In this document: positions 1 through 5,117 of the stretch, one piece after another
How the letters are laid out: the number at the start of each line of letters is the position of its first letter
Position numbering within the stretch: position 1 is the stretch's first letter
NCBI GenBank assembly: GCA_030591195.1
Contig: JAUVBO010000312.1
Span: 1-5,321 of the forward strand
Source: Pseudomonadota bacterium
GTDB taxonomy: Bacteria > Myxococcota > Polyangia > GCA-2747355 > JACKDQ01
Direction: 5' to 3'
DNA: 5,321 nucleotides
Notes under the pieces: generated by a model
Told to the model about the DNA's origin: nothing
What the model saw: the letters and a program-made list of their open reading frames with translations, nothing else
Databases searched by the model: none
Position numbers and translations under genes: made by a program

Positions 1-558
1 ACGGCGGTGGTCGGCGACAACGGTGCTGGCAAGAGCACCCTGCTCCACGCGGCGGCGGGGCTGCTCGACCTGGCCAGCGGCTCAGTCCGTCTCGACGGCG
101 AGCGCTTCCATCAGGGCCGCGCCCCGGCGCCCCGGCACCTGAGGCAAAGAACCGCCCTGGTGCTGCAGGAGCCGCTGCTGCTGTCGCGGCGGGTGGATGC
201 TGCCGTGGGGTTCGGGCTCCGGGCCCGCCGGATGCCCAGGTCGGAGCGAGCGGACCGCACGCGACAGGTGCTCGAGCGGCTCGGCCTGACCCACCTGGCC
301 AGGCGAGGCCCACACGAGCTCTCTGGCGGGGAGCGCCGACTCGCGGCCTTCGCGGCGGCGGTCGTCGTACAGCCGAGCCTGCTGTTGCTCGACGAGGTCA
401 CCTCGGGGCTCGATGACGCAGCCATCGAGCGAGTGGCGCGCGAGCTCGAGGCCCTGTGCGCACAGCAGGCGACGATCCTCATCACCACCCACCAGGCTGA
501 TCACGTCCGGGAGCTATCCCACCGCACGATCACGCTGAAGGCGGGGCGGCTGCAGTAG
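1..558 (+). CDS. ABC transporter ATP-binding protein, 5' end missing
   Basis: This is the ATPase subunit of an ABC transporter, acting on the cytoplasmic face of the inner membrane to power a permease. The reading frame is open from base 1, so the true start lies upstream; 185 residues are visible. Counting the first codon as 1, one sees Walker A (GDNGAGKST, 5-13), a Q-loop (VLQEPLLLS, Gln56), the signature LSGGE (107-111), Walker B (LLLLDE, 127-132), the D-loop SGLD (135-138) and the switch His164 in TTHQ. All catalytic residues are present. Two positions differ from the usual consensus: Walker B continues as DEV, not DEP, and the segment after the signature reads FAAAVVV where LARAL is usual. 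The QEPLLL stretch and the following GFGLR recall tungstate/molybdate-type (TupC-like) ATPases, but the substrate cannot be fixed without the permease. The C-terminus ends soon after the H-loop, so there is no regulatory domain. Confidence 0.93.
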   Translation, partial: TAVVGDNGAGKSTLLHAAAGLLDLASGSVRLDGERFHQGRAPAPRHLRQRTALVLQEPLLLSRRVDAAVGFGLRARRMPRSERADRTRQVLERLGLTHLARRGPHELSGGERRLAAFAAAVVVQPSLLLLDEVTSGLDDAAIERVARELEALCAQQATILITTHQADHVRELSHRTITLKAGRLQ

Positions 559-584
559 ATCTCGTCAGCGACGATCGAAAATGG

Positions 585-614
585 TTGCCGAGGACGAGGG
601 GCGCCCGACATAGT
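585..614 (+). promoter_or_regulatory. Candidate sigma-70-like promoter for the small lipoprotein gene
   Basis: TTGCCG (585-590) and CATAGT (609-614) are separated by 18 bases. Each hexamer matches four of six consensus positions. Transcription would start near 621 and give a leader of about 27 bases before the ATG at 648. The 89-base gap after the ABC gene leaves room for an independent promoter. This is a pattern match only, and in GC-rich DNA such matches are often fortuitous. Confidence 0.3.
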
Positions 615-637
615 CTCCTGGTACCGACAATCGAAAT

Positions 638-642
638 GGAAG
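638..642 (+). promoter_or_regulatory. Ribosome binding site deciding the lipoprotein start
   Basis: GGAAG ends 5 bases before the ATG at 648. It overlaps the in-frame ATG at 636, which it therefore cannot serve. With the signal peptide beginning exactly at 648, this favours 648 over 636 or the TTG at 585. Confidence 0.6.
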
Positions 643-647
643 AGACC

Positions 648-908
648 ATGCGTTCGTTGCTCGCCGCACTCGCCATCCTCGCCGCGCTGACCGTCACTGC
701 TTGCTTCGGGACGGTTCCGCTGACCATGCGCCAGCAGAACCACCACGACACCTCGGCCTACACCAACTGCCAGCAGGTGCAGGTCGACTGCGCCGACGAG
801 GCCTGCAGCAACATGAAGGACCACGGCTGGAACGCCACCGCTTGCGGCCAGCGCTACCACTGCACCCGGGCGGCCGGCCAGGTGGTCTGCGCGCCGATCG
901 AGAGCTAG
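648..908 (+). CDS. Small cysteine-rich putative lipoprotein
   Basis: An 86-residue protein with a lipoprotein signal: a short basic start (MRS), a hydrophobic stretch from Leu4 to Val16, and a lipobox-like VTAC with the acceptor Cys at 19. It should be exported by Sec, lipidated and cleaved before Cys19. The residue after Cys19 is Phe rather than Asp, which by the enterobacterial sorting rule would send it to the outer membrane. The mature part has six more cysteines (41, 48, 53, 66, 72, 81), enough for three disulfides, and a compact C-terminal pattern W61-x4-C66-x3-Y70-x-C72-x8-C81. Similar short Trp/Cys/Tyr motifs occur, from memory, in secreted proteins of myxobacteria, but I cannot name a family. 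The start at 648 is chosen because the signal peptide and ribosome binding site fit it. The function is unknown. The gene ends 4 bases from the stop of the opposing gene. Confidence 0.8.
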   Translation: MRSLLAALAILAALTVTACFGTVPLTMRQQNHHDTSAYTNCQQVQVDCADEACSNMKDHGWNATACGQRYHCTRAAGQVVCAPIES

Positions 909-912
909 ACCT

Positions 913-3126
913 TCAGACGCGCCTTCGGCGGGCAGCACCGAGCAGCAGGCAAGCCAGCAGCAGCCACCAGGGAGCGTGCCCCTCCCCGGCGGCGGCGACG
1001 CTGCAGCCGCCGCTGATCGACCCCGGAACGGTGTCCGGCTGGGGTTGCCAGACGGTCTGGCTCGCTGGCGGGGGCCCCTGAGGCTGCTCGGTCTCGGGCA
1101 GGATCACGGTGAAGGTCGTCGACCCGGGCTGGGAGCGATTTCCCACCTCGTCCTCGGCCACCAGCGTGACGGTGTACTCGCCCCGACTCAGGCCGAGCAG
1201 ATCGAGGGACTCGACCCCCTTGATGAAGGGATCCTCGCGCACGGTCTCGCCATCGCGCTTGAGCACCATCATCACCTTGATCTCAGCGGCCGGCGTGCGG
1301 TCGTCCGAGGCGGAGAACCCGATCCGCACCGAGGGGCTCGTCAGCGTCGCCGGCGCCGGCGTGACCTGGATCGCCGGCGCCACGCCGTCGACCTCGAGCT
1401 GGGCCTTCGCCGGGGTCTGGTCCTCGTTGCCGTGCAGGTCCACCGCCTTGACCTCGATCTGGTGGCTGCCGTTGCCGAGGTCGAAGGTCTTGCCGCGGCT
1501 GTAGCCCACCGGGCTCCAGGACCCGCCGTTGGCCCGCCACTTGTAACGGAGCAACTCCTCGGGGATCAGGCTGTCGCTACCCTTGGCCACCAGCCGGTAG
1601 GGCCCCGCCTTGAGCAGGGTCGGCGGCTTGGTCTCGAAGAAGGTCGCCGGCCGGCCGCTGTCGCTCTGCGGCCGCTTGAACAGCCGCCCGTAGAGGTAGA
1701 CGTGCCTCGAGGTCGCCTGGCTGCGGTTGAGGTAGAGGTAGTACGGTGCCAGCATCCCGCCCTGCTGGTTCATCACGTGGGGTAGCATCTGCATCCCGAC
1801 CAGCTGCTGCTCGACGAACGGCACCACGACGTCGGCGAGGATCCCGGCAAAGAGCGTCTTGGACAGGTTCAGCCCCTCGCCGTCGGTGGCGGTGAGGTTG
1901 ACGTTGGACACGGTGGTCGAGAGGCTGTCGACCCTGACGCCTCGCGAGATCGGATCGAGCTTGAGCGTGATCCGCGCCTTGATGTCGGCGGTGGCGTCGA
2001 TCGTCGTGGCTCCCTTCGGGCCAGTGCCCTCGATCGTCGCCTCGAACCCCGCGAGCAGGAGGTCGAGCTTGGCGTCGGTGCCCTGGACCATCGATGTCTG
2101 CGGCGGCCGCGGCGCCCTCGCGCTCAGCGCCGAGACGCTCTGCATCCCGAGCAGGACTCCGCCCGCCTGGACCATCGGCATGCTCATCCCGAGCGCCTCG
2201 AGCCGGCTGCTCGCGAAGCAGAGCTCTCCCGACTTCCAGTAGGCGTTGACCACCTGCTTGATCGTCGACGCGGAGACGGCGAGGCCGAAGTGAGCGCCGT
2301 TGGAGAGGCTGAAGCTGGGCGCGGTGGTGGTGGGTGGTGGCGCGGGAGACGCGGGCAGCGAGCAGCTCGCCTTGCCAGTGTTCGAGACGTCGACCTGCAC
2401 GCCAACACCGAAGCCCCCGGTGGCCGTGGAGACCCGGTCGATCTCGGCCTCGAACGACAGCGGATACGCGGCGCCGCCGACGCTGGTGAAGCCGGCCAGC
2501 GACTCCTCGACCAGCGGCGGGATGTGCTCGAGCGCCGCCTCCTCGAGCTTGTCCTCCGCCCAGCCGATCCAGCGGCTTCGCGCCCAGTTGACCACCGAGC
2601 TCGCCGCGGTACCGAGACCTCCACAGCCCACGAGATTGACCACCACGTCGTTCTCGCCGATCTGGATCTCGACGCTCGCATCGGCCAGCCGCAGCTTGCC
2701 GCCGATCATCTTGGGCGTGAAGCGGGCCACCGCGGTGCCCTGCTTCAGCTCCAGCTCGAGCTTGCAGCTGACCGAGCCGACGCAGAGGATCTTCTCGGCC
2801 ACGAGGTCGGCCTCGCCAGTGGCGCGGGCCGCGAACCGGACCGTCAGCCGCCCGCTGCCCGGCTCGATCGACAGCGACTCGAACGTGGGTGAGGCCTCGA
2901 TCTTCTTGGCGGCCACGTAGCTGCTGCCGCTGGGACAGCTCCCCAGCGTGTAGCTCAGGTCGCCAAAGGTCCACTTGGCCGGCAGGTGCTCGGGCACCTC
3001 GGCGGCGATGAAGGCGAGGCCCGCCGGCGGCACCTTGATCTCGACATCCGACGCAACGGCTGCTCCGCCGGAGGCGATCAGCAGCACCAGCACCAGCCAG
3101 ACCGTGTTTCGTTGGATGTTCCGCAT
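913..3126 (-). CDS. Exported multidomain protein: putative TULIP/BPI-like barrels, Ig-like modules, MYXO-CTERM-like tail
   Basis: A 737-residue cell-envelope protein. Residues 1-25 form a Sec signal peptide (MRNIQRN, hydrophobic run 8-18, likely cleavage after AVA25). Residues 27-255 hold alternating beta-strand-like segments, then an amphipathic helix (about 181-211, WARSRWIGWAEDKL onward) with cysteines at 64, 115, 121, 168 and 255. A Pro/Thr linker (256-272) leads to a second such region (273-515) that contains a segment beginning GLAVSASTIKQVVNAYWKSG (281-300). Both regions recall the two barrels of the BPI/LBP (TULIP) superfamily, whose members bind lipids in a tubular cavity. This fold call is tentative. 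Residues about 527-580 and 581-676 look like two Ig-like beta modules, each with the turn D-x-x-G-N (563-567, 659-663). A Pro/Gln-rich linker precedes the sorting tail (706-737). The start at 3126 is chosen because the signal peptide begins there; its Shine-Dalgarno is poor (GGGGG one base from the ATG). No catalytic motif is visible, so a binding or structural role is likelier than enzymatic activity. Confidence 0.88.
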   Translation of the reverse strand: MRNIQRNTVWLVLVLLIASGGAAVASDVEIKVPPAGLAFIAAEVPEHLPAKWTFGDLSYTLGSCPSGSSYVAAKKIEASPTFESLSIEPGSGRLTVRFAARATGEADLVAEKILCVGSVSCKLELELKQGTAVARFTPKMIGGKLRLADASVEIQIGENDVVVNLVGCGGLGTAASSVVNWARSRWIGWAEDKLEEAALEHIPPLVEESLAGFTSVGGAAYPLSFEAEIDRVSTATGGFGVGVQVDVSNTGKASCSLPASPAPPPTTTAPSFSLSNGAHFGLAVSASTIKQVVNAYWKSGELCFASSRLEALGMSMPMVQAGGVLLGMQSVSALSARAPRPPQTSMVQGTDAKLDLLLAGFEATIEGTGPKGATTIDATADIKARITLKLDPISRGVRVDSLSTTVSNVNLTATDGEGLNLSKTLFAGILADVVVPFVEQQLVGMQMLPHVMNQQGGMLAPYYLYLNRSQATSRHVYLYGRLFKRPQSDSGRPATFFETKPPTLLKAGPYRLVAKGSDSLIPEELLRYKWRANGGSWSPVGYSRGKTFDLGNGSHQIEVKAVDLHGNEDQTPAKAQLEVDGVAPAIQVTPAPATLTSPSVRIGFSASDDRTPAAEIKVMMVLKRDGETVREDPFIKGVESLDLLGLSRGEYTVTLVAEDEVGNRSQPGSTTFTVILPETEQPQGPPPASQTVWQPQPDTVPGSISGGCSVAAAGEGHAPWWLLLACLLLGAARRRRV
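916..1011 (-). other. MYXO-CTERM-like C-terminal sorting signal
   Basis: This segment encodes residues 706-737 of the large exported protein: GGCS with Cys708, a small-residue stretch, a hydrophobic helix from Trp720 to Ala732, and RRRRV at the end. The order Cys motif, transmembrane helix, Arg cluster is that of the MYXO-CTERM family of protein-sorting tails in myxobacteria, which are thought to be cleaved and anchored through a lipid-modified Cys. The match is by eye; the helix is short at about 13-17 residues. Confidence 0.7.
3052..3126 (-). other. Sec signal peptide of the large exported protein
   Basis: Codons 1-25 encode two basic residues (Arg2, Arg6), a hydrophobic core WLVLVLLIA and an AVA cleavage site before Ser26. 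There is no Cys at the cleavage point, so this is signal peptidase I type and not a lipoprotein. Confidence 0.85.
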
Positions 3127-3136
3127 GCCCCCGACC

Positions 3137-3146
3137 GATTGCAATC
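3137..3146. repeat. Perfect 10-base palindrome upstream of the exported-protein start
   Basis: GATTGCAATC reads the same on both strands. It ends 10 bases upstream of the minus-strand ATG at 3126, within the expected leader, where a bound repressor could block transcription or translation. A palindrome of this length is moderately likely by chance in a region of this size. Confidence 0.3.
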
Positions 3147-3179
3147 CGCGCGCCAGTCGCCCACATGATCCCCCGTCGT

Positions 3180-3190
3180 CAAACCGTTTG
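3180..3190. repeat. Inverted repeat next to the AT-rich promoter-like island
   Basis: CAAAC and GTTTG are perfect inverted arms separated by a single C. The repeat abuts the TATAGA element of the candidate plus-strand promoter and overlaps the minus-strand TTGACG hexamer, so it is placed where an operator could control both directions. No regulator is identified. Confidence 0.3.
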
Positions 3191-3197
3191 TTATAGA
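3189..3197 (+). promoter_or_regulatory. Candidate extended -10 promoter for the DHH operon
   Basis: TGT followed by TATAGA has the TGn extension that can substitute for a -35 box; no good -35 is seen upstream. Transcription would begin near 3204 and leave a leader of roughly 105 bases before the ATG at 3309. Confidence 0.3.
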
Positions 3198-3295
3198 ATG
3201 TCTTTCCGCTCGGGTGGCACGCTCGCGCGGTCGGCGGTTGGCGGGGCAGCCGGCGACTCGGCCCCTCGATCTGCAAACGAGCGTGCACAGTGTGG

Positions 3296-3300
3296 AAGGA
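3296..3300 (+). promoter_or_regulatory. Ribosome binding site of the DHH phosphoesterase gene
   Basis: AAGGA (within GGAAGGA) lies 8 bases before the ATG at 3309. It settles that start against the in-frame ATG at 3165. Confidence 0.75.
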
Positions 3301-3308
3301 TCACAGAC

Positions 3309-4295
3309 ATGGCCAGCGTGCGTGTCCACTACCACGGCAACTGCTTCGACGGCGTGACGTCGGCGGCGATCTTCAGCCGCTTCTTCGTCGACCAGATCGA
3401 CCCCGCCGCGACGGTGACCCACGTCCCGTTGACCCACCGCCAGGGCGACCCCTACGGCGCCGACCACGACATCTTCTTCGGCGAGGCCGACGTCAACGCG
3501 GTGCTCGACTTCCGCTACTCGCCCTCGGCCCGGCTGCACTGGTTCTGCGACCACCACCAGAGCAGCTTCCTCGCCCCCGCCCACCGCGAGCACCTCGAGG
3601 CGACCCTGGTCGACGGACAGAAGCGCTTCGACGCCACGGCGCCCTCCTGCGCCGGCCTGCTGTGCCGCTGGCTCGCAGCCGAGCACGGCTTCGACGCCGC
3701 GCCCTTCGCCGATCACGTCAGCTGGGCGGACCTGATCGACAGCGCCAGCTTCGTCGACCCGCAGCAGGCGGTGGAGCTGGCCGAGCCGGCGATCCGCCTG
3801 ATGGCCTTGCTCGAGTCCGTACCGCCCAAGCCAGTGGTGGCGTCGATCATCGCGGGGCTCCAGCACGGCTCGATCGAGGAGACCGCAGCCCGACCCGAGA
3901 TCTCCGCGGCCCTCGAGCCGGTGCTCGCCGGCCACCGGACGATGATCGACGCCATCGGCGAGAAGCTCGAGGTCGCGCAGCGAGTGGGCTTCTTCGACCT
4001 CACCGACCGCGAGGTGGTAGGGTTCAACAAGTTCATCCCCTACCACCTCGTCGCCGAGCTCGACTACGTCGTGGGCCTGAGCCGCTCGCCAGGTCGGGCC
4101 AAGGTCTCGGTGGGGAGCAACCCTTGGCACCGGCCCTCCCCGCTGACCAACCTGGCCGAGCTCTGCGGTCGCTACGGCGGCGGCGGGCACGCGGTGGTCG
4201 CCGCGGTCAGCTTCCCGCCGGCCGAGATGCAGCGGGCACGGACGGCAGCCGACGAAATCACCGCCGTGCTGCGAAGCGGTCCAACCCTGGGGTAG
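3309..4295 (+). CDS. DHH/DHHA1 family phosphoesterase
   Basis: A 328-residue cytoplasmic protein of the DHH superfamily, whose members use metal ions (usually Mn2+) to hydrolyse phosphodiesters in short oligonucleotides, cyclic dinucleotides or related molecules. Motif I is HGNCFDGVTSAA (9-20), in which Asp14 fits the metal-binding Asp and Asn11 replaces the first Asp of the usual DxDG. Asp67 in VLDF is a candidate for motif II. The family-defining triad is D81-H82-H83, and Asp141 in WADLIDSA fits motif IV. The C-terminal DHHA1 substrate-binding domain ends with GRYGGGGHAVVAAV (287-300), the typical glycine-rich loop with His294. The overall length is typical for the NrnA-like branch, but the substrate cannot be assigned. 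The start at 3309 follows a good ribosome binding site and places motif I near the N-terminus, as usual. It is the first gene of a probable operon and is 35 bases from the next. Confidence 0.92.
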   Translation: MASVRVHYHGNCFDGVTSAAIFSRFFVDQIDPAATVTHVPLTHRQGDPYGADHDIFFGEADVNAVLDFRYSPSARLHWFCDHHQSSFLAPAHREHLEATLVDGQKRFDATAPSCAGLLCRWLAAEHGFDAAPFADHVSWADLIDSASFVDPQQAVELAEPAIRLMALLESVPPKPVVASIIAGLQHGSIEETAARPEISAALEPVLAGHRTMIDAIGEKLEVAQRVGFFDLTDREVVGFNKFIPYHLVAELDYVVGLSRSPGRAKVSVGSNPWHRPSPLTNLAELCGRYGGGGHAVVAAVSFPPAEMQRARTAADEITAVLRSGPTLG

Positions 4296-4319
4296 ACTGC
4301 GCTGGCCGGCTATCGAGAT

Positions 4320-4325
4320 GGAGGT
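4320..4325 (+). promoter_or_regulatory. Ribosome binding site deciding a GTG start
   Basis: GGAGGT, a near-perfect Shine-Dalgarno, ends 5 bases before the GTG at 4331. It supports that GTG over the later in-frame GTG codons and the ATG at 4370. Confidence 0.75.
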
Positions 4326-4330
4326 CGTTC

Positions 4331-4702
4331 GTGACCAGCGCCGTGGTGACCATCGAGAACCCCGAACGGATGAACCTGCTCGGGCTGATGCTCGGCGACA
4401 TCATCGGCCGCAACCTCGGCACCCCCGCAGGGCAGCGAGCGATCAGGCGCCTGCGTGGCGCGGTGGTCGTCGGCTCCGGGCTAATGACCGTGACCCTGCG
4501 GTTCGACGGGGCTGGCCTGGCGATCGCACGGGACGCGGCGCCCTCCCCCGCGGCCTCGGTCCGCGGCTCGCTCGAGACCTTCGTCGGCATGGCGACCGGT
4601 GGCAGCCTGCTGACGATGGTCGCGCCGGTGCTCTGCGGCAAGCTACGCATCGGTGGCAACCCCATGACGCTGCTGCGAATGCGGCCGTTGCTCCGTACCT
4701 GA
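4331..4702 (+). CDS. Small SCP2-like sterol-carrier domain protein
   Basis: A 123-residue single-domain protein resembling the SCP2 sterol-transfer family, which binds lipids or acyl chains in a hydrophobic tunnel. Visible similarities are an amphipathic N-terminal helix (about 11-29), the beta-strand pair LRGAVVVGSGLMTVTLRFDG (41-60) typical of SCP2, a following strand with AIARDAAPSPAASVRGS (64-80), a helix ETFVGMATG (82-90), and a closing strand LCGKLRIGGNP (101-111) with the usual glycine-rich turn before a final helix. It has no signal peptide, so it should be cytoplasmic. The GTG start is set by a strong ribosome binding site. The frame is also open far upstream through the DHH gene, but that part is only a shadow of it. 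The gene lies between the DHH and TerB-like genes. The ligand is unknown; in bacteria such stand-alone domains are rarely characterised. Confidence 0.72.
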   Translation: MTSAVVTIENPERMNLLGLMLGDIIGRNLGTPAGQRAIRRLRGAVVVGSGLMTVTLRFDGAGLAIARDAAPSPAASVRGSLETFVGMATGGSLLTMVAPVLCGKLRIGGNPMTLLRMRPLLRT

Positions 4703-4717
4703 ACCAACCCGGACGGC

Positions 4718-4722
4718 AGGAG
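4718..4722 (+). promoter_or_regulatory. Ribosome binding site of the TerB-like gene
   Basis: AGGAG lies 7 bases before the ATG at 4730, in the 27-base gap after the SCP2-like gene. Confidence 0.7.
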
Positions 4723-4729
4723 CCCAACG

Positions 4730-5110
4730 ATGAGCGACACCGAGCTGACCGCCCTGACCGAGCTCGAGCGCGTGGCGCTGATCGCCCTGCACAAGCTGGT
4801 GATCCGCGCTGACAACCAGCTGAGCGTCCACGAGACCGCGGCCTTCAGGGCCCTCGCGCTGGAGATGGGCGAAGCCCGCTTTCGCGAGACGATCGCCACG
4901 GCGAACGAGCGCTACCCGTCCGATGATGCCGCGCGCCGGCTGGTCGACGAGATCAGGCGACCAGCGGCGCGCCGGCTGCTCTACGGGCGGCTGCTGGCGC
5001 TCGCCGGCACCAACCGGATCGCCGAGCCGGAGGCCGAGATGCTGCGCTGGATGGCCAGCCGCTGGGCGCTGGCGATCGATCCCGGCACGCTCGAGCTCAC
5101 AGATCCATAG
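4730..5110 (+). CDS. TerB-like all-helical protein
   Basis: A 126-residue soluble protein predicted to be almost entirely alpha-helical. It seems to contain two copies of the helix-turn-helix unit seen in TerB-type (tellurite resistance, TerB/DjlA N-terminal) domains: one around 12-47 (ALIALHKLVIRADNQLSVHE) and one around 79-114 (RRLLYGRLLALAGTNRIAEPE). In each the typical turn of the form A-D-G-x-(I/L)-x-x-x-E is recognisable, though Gly is replaced by Asn in the first and the acidic residue by Thr in the second. In the wider family these acidic turns bind metal ions, so weakened turns may mean this member does not. There is no signal peptide. It is probably co-transcribed with the SCP2-like gene upstream and the oxidase gene 7 bases downstream. 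The domain call is by eye, and tellurite resistance should not be inferred from it. Confidence 0.68.
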   Translation: MSDTELTALTELERVALIALHKLVIRADNQLSVHETAAFRALALEMGEARFRETIATANERYPSDDAARRLVDEIRRPAARRLLYGRLLALAGTNRIAEPEAEMLRWMASRWALAIDPGTLELTDP

Positions 5111-5113
5111 GAA
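5109..5113 (+). promoter_or_regulatory. Ribosome binding site overlapping the preceding stop codon
   Basis: AGGAA lies 4 bases before the ATG at 5118 and shares two bases with the TAG stop of the TerB-like gene. Ribosomes ending on that gene would sit on this site, which favours translational coupling. Confidence 0.6.
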
Positions 5114-5117
5114 CACC

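Larger units (their letters stand above)
3127..3308. promoter_or_regulatory. Divergent intergenic region between the exported-protein gene and the DHH operon
   Basis: This 182-base spacer separates two divergently transcribed starts and must hold the promoters for both unless transcription enters from outside. It contains an AT-rich island near 3180-3200, unusual in this GC-rich window, and two perfect inverted repeats (3137-3146 and 3180-3190). On the minus strand a TTGACG hexamer (plus positions 3177-3182) matches five of six bases of a -35 box, but no good -10 lies at the right distance. Confidence 0.6.

Noticed and set aside
562..574. Hairpin TCGTC-AGC-GACGA after the ABC gene as a terminator
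   Set aside because: The stem is only 5 pairs and is followed by TCGAAAATGG, with no T-tract on the plus strand.
920..930. CGCC-TTC-GGCG hairpin as a terminator between the convergent genes
   Set aside because: It is a 4-pair stem inside the codons of the Arg-rich tail and has no T-tract on either strand.
1346..1385. Repeated tcgccggcgcc units as a tandem repeat
   Set aside because: They are two short GC-rich matches encoding Ala/Pro/Val stretches of the second Ig-like module; codon bias explains them.
1577..3166. Long minus-strand open frame overlapping the exported-protein gene
   Set aside because: Its product is dominated by Arg, Gly and Ala runs without domain-like pattern. The neighbouring frame has a signal peptide, Ig-like modules and a sorting tail.
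3127..3288. N-terminal extension of the exported protein to a GTG at 3288
   Set aside because: The extra 54 residues would bury a clear signal peptide that starts at the ATG at 3126, and would use up nearly all of the divergent spacer.
3165..3308. Earlier ATG start for the DHH protein
   Set aside because: The extra 48 residues have no family similarity, and the ribosome binding site at 3296-3300 serves the ATG at 3309.
3078..4190. Long minus-strand open frame antisense to the DHH gene
   Set aside because: It mirrors the codon bias of the DHH gene, has no recognisable motif, and would overlap the start of the exported-protein gene.
3290..4330. Upstream in-frame extension of the SCP2-like gene through the DHH gene
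   Set aside because: The translated extension is Arg/Pro/Gly-rich low-complexity sequence, as expected for a wrong frame of GC-rich DNA. The DHH frame over it has clear family motifs, and a strong ribosome binding site precedes the GTG at 4331.
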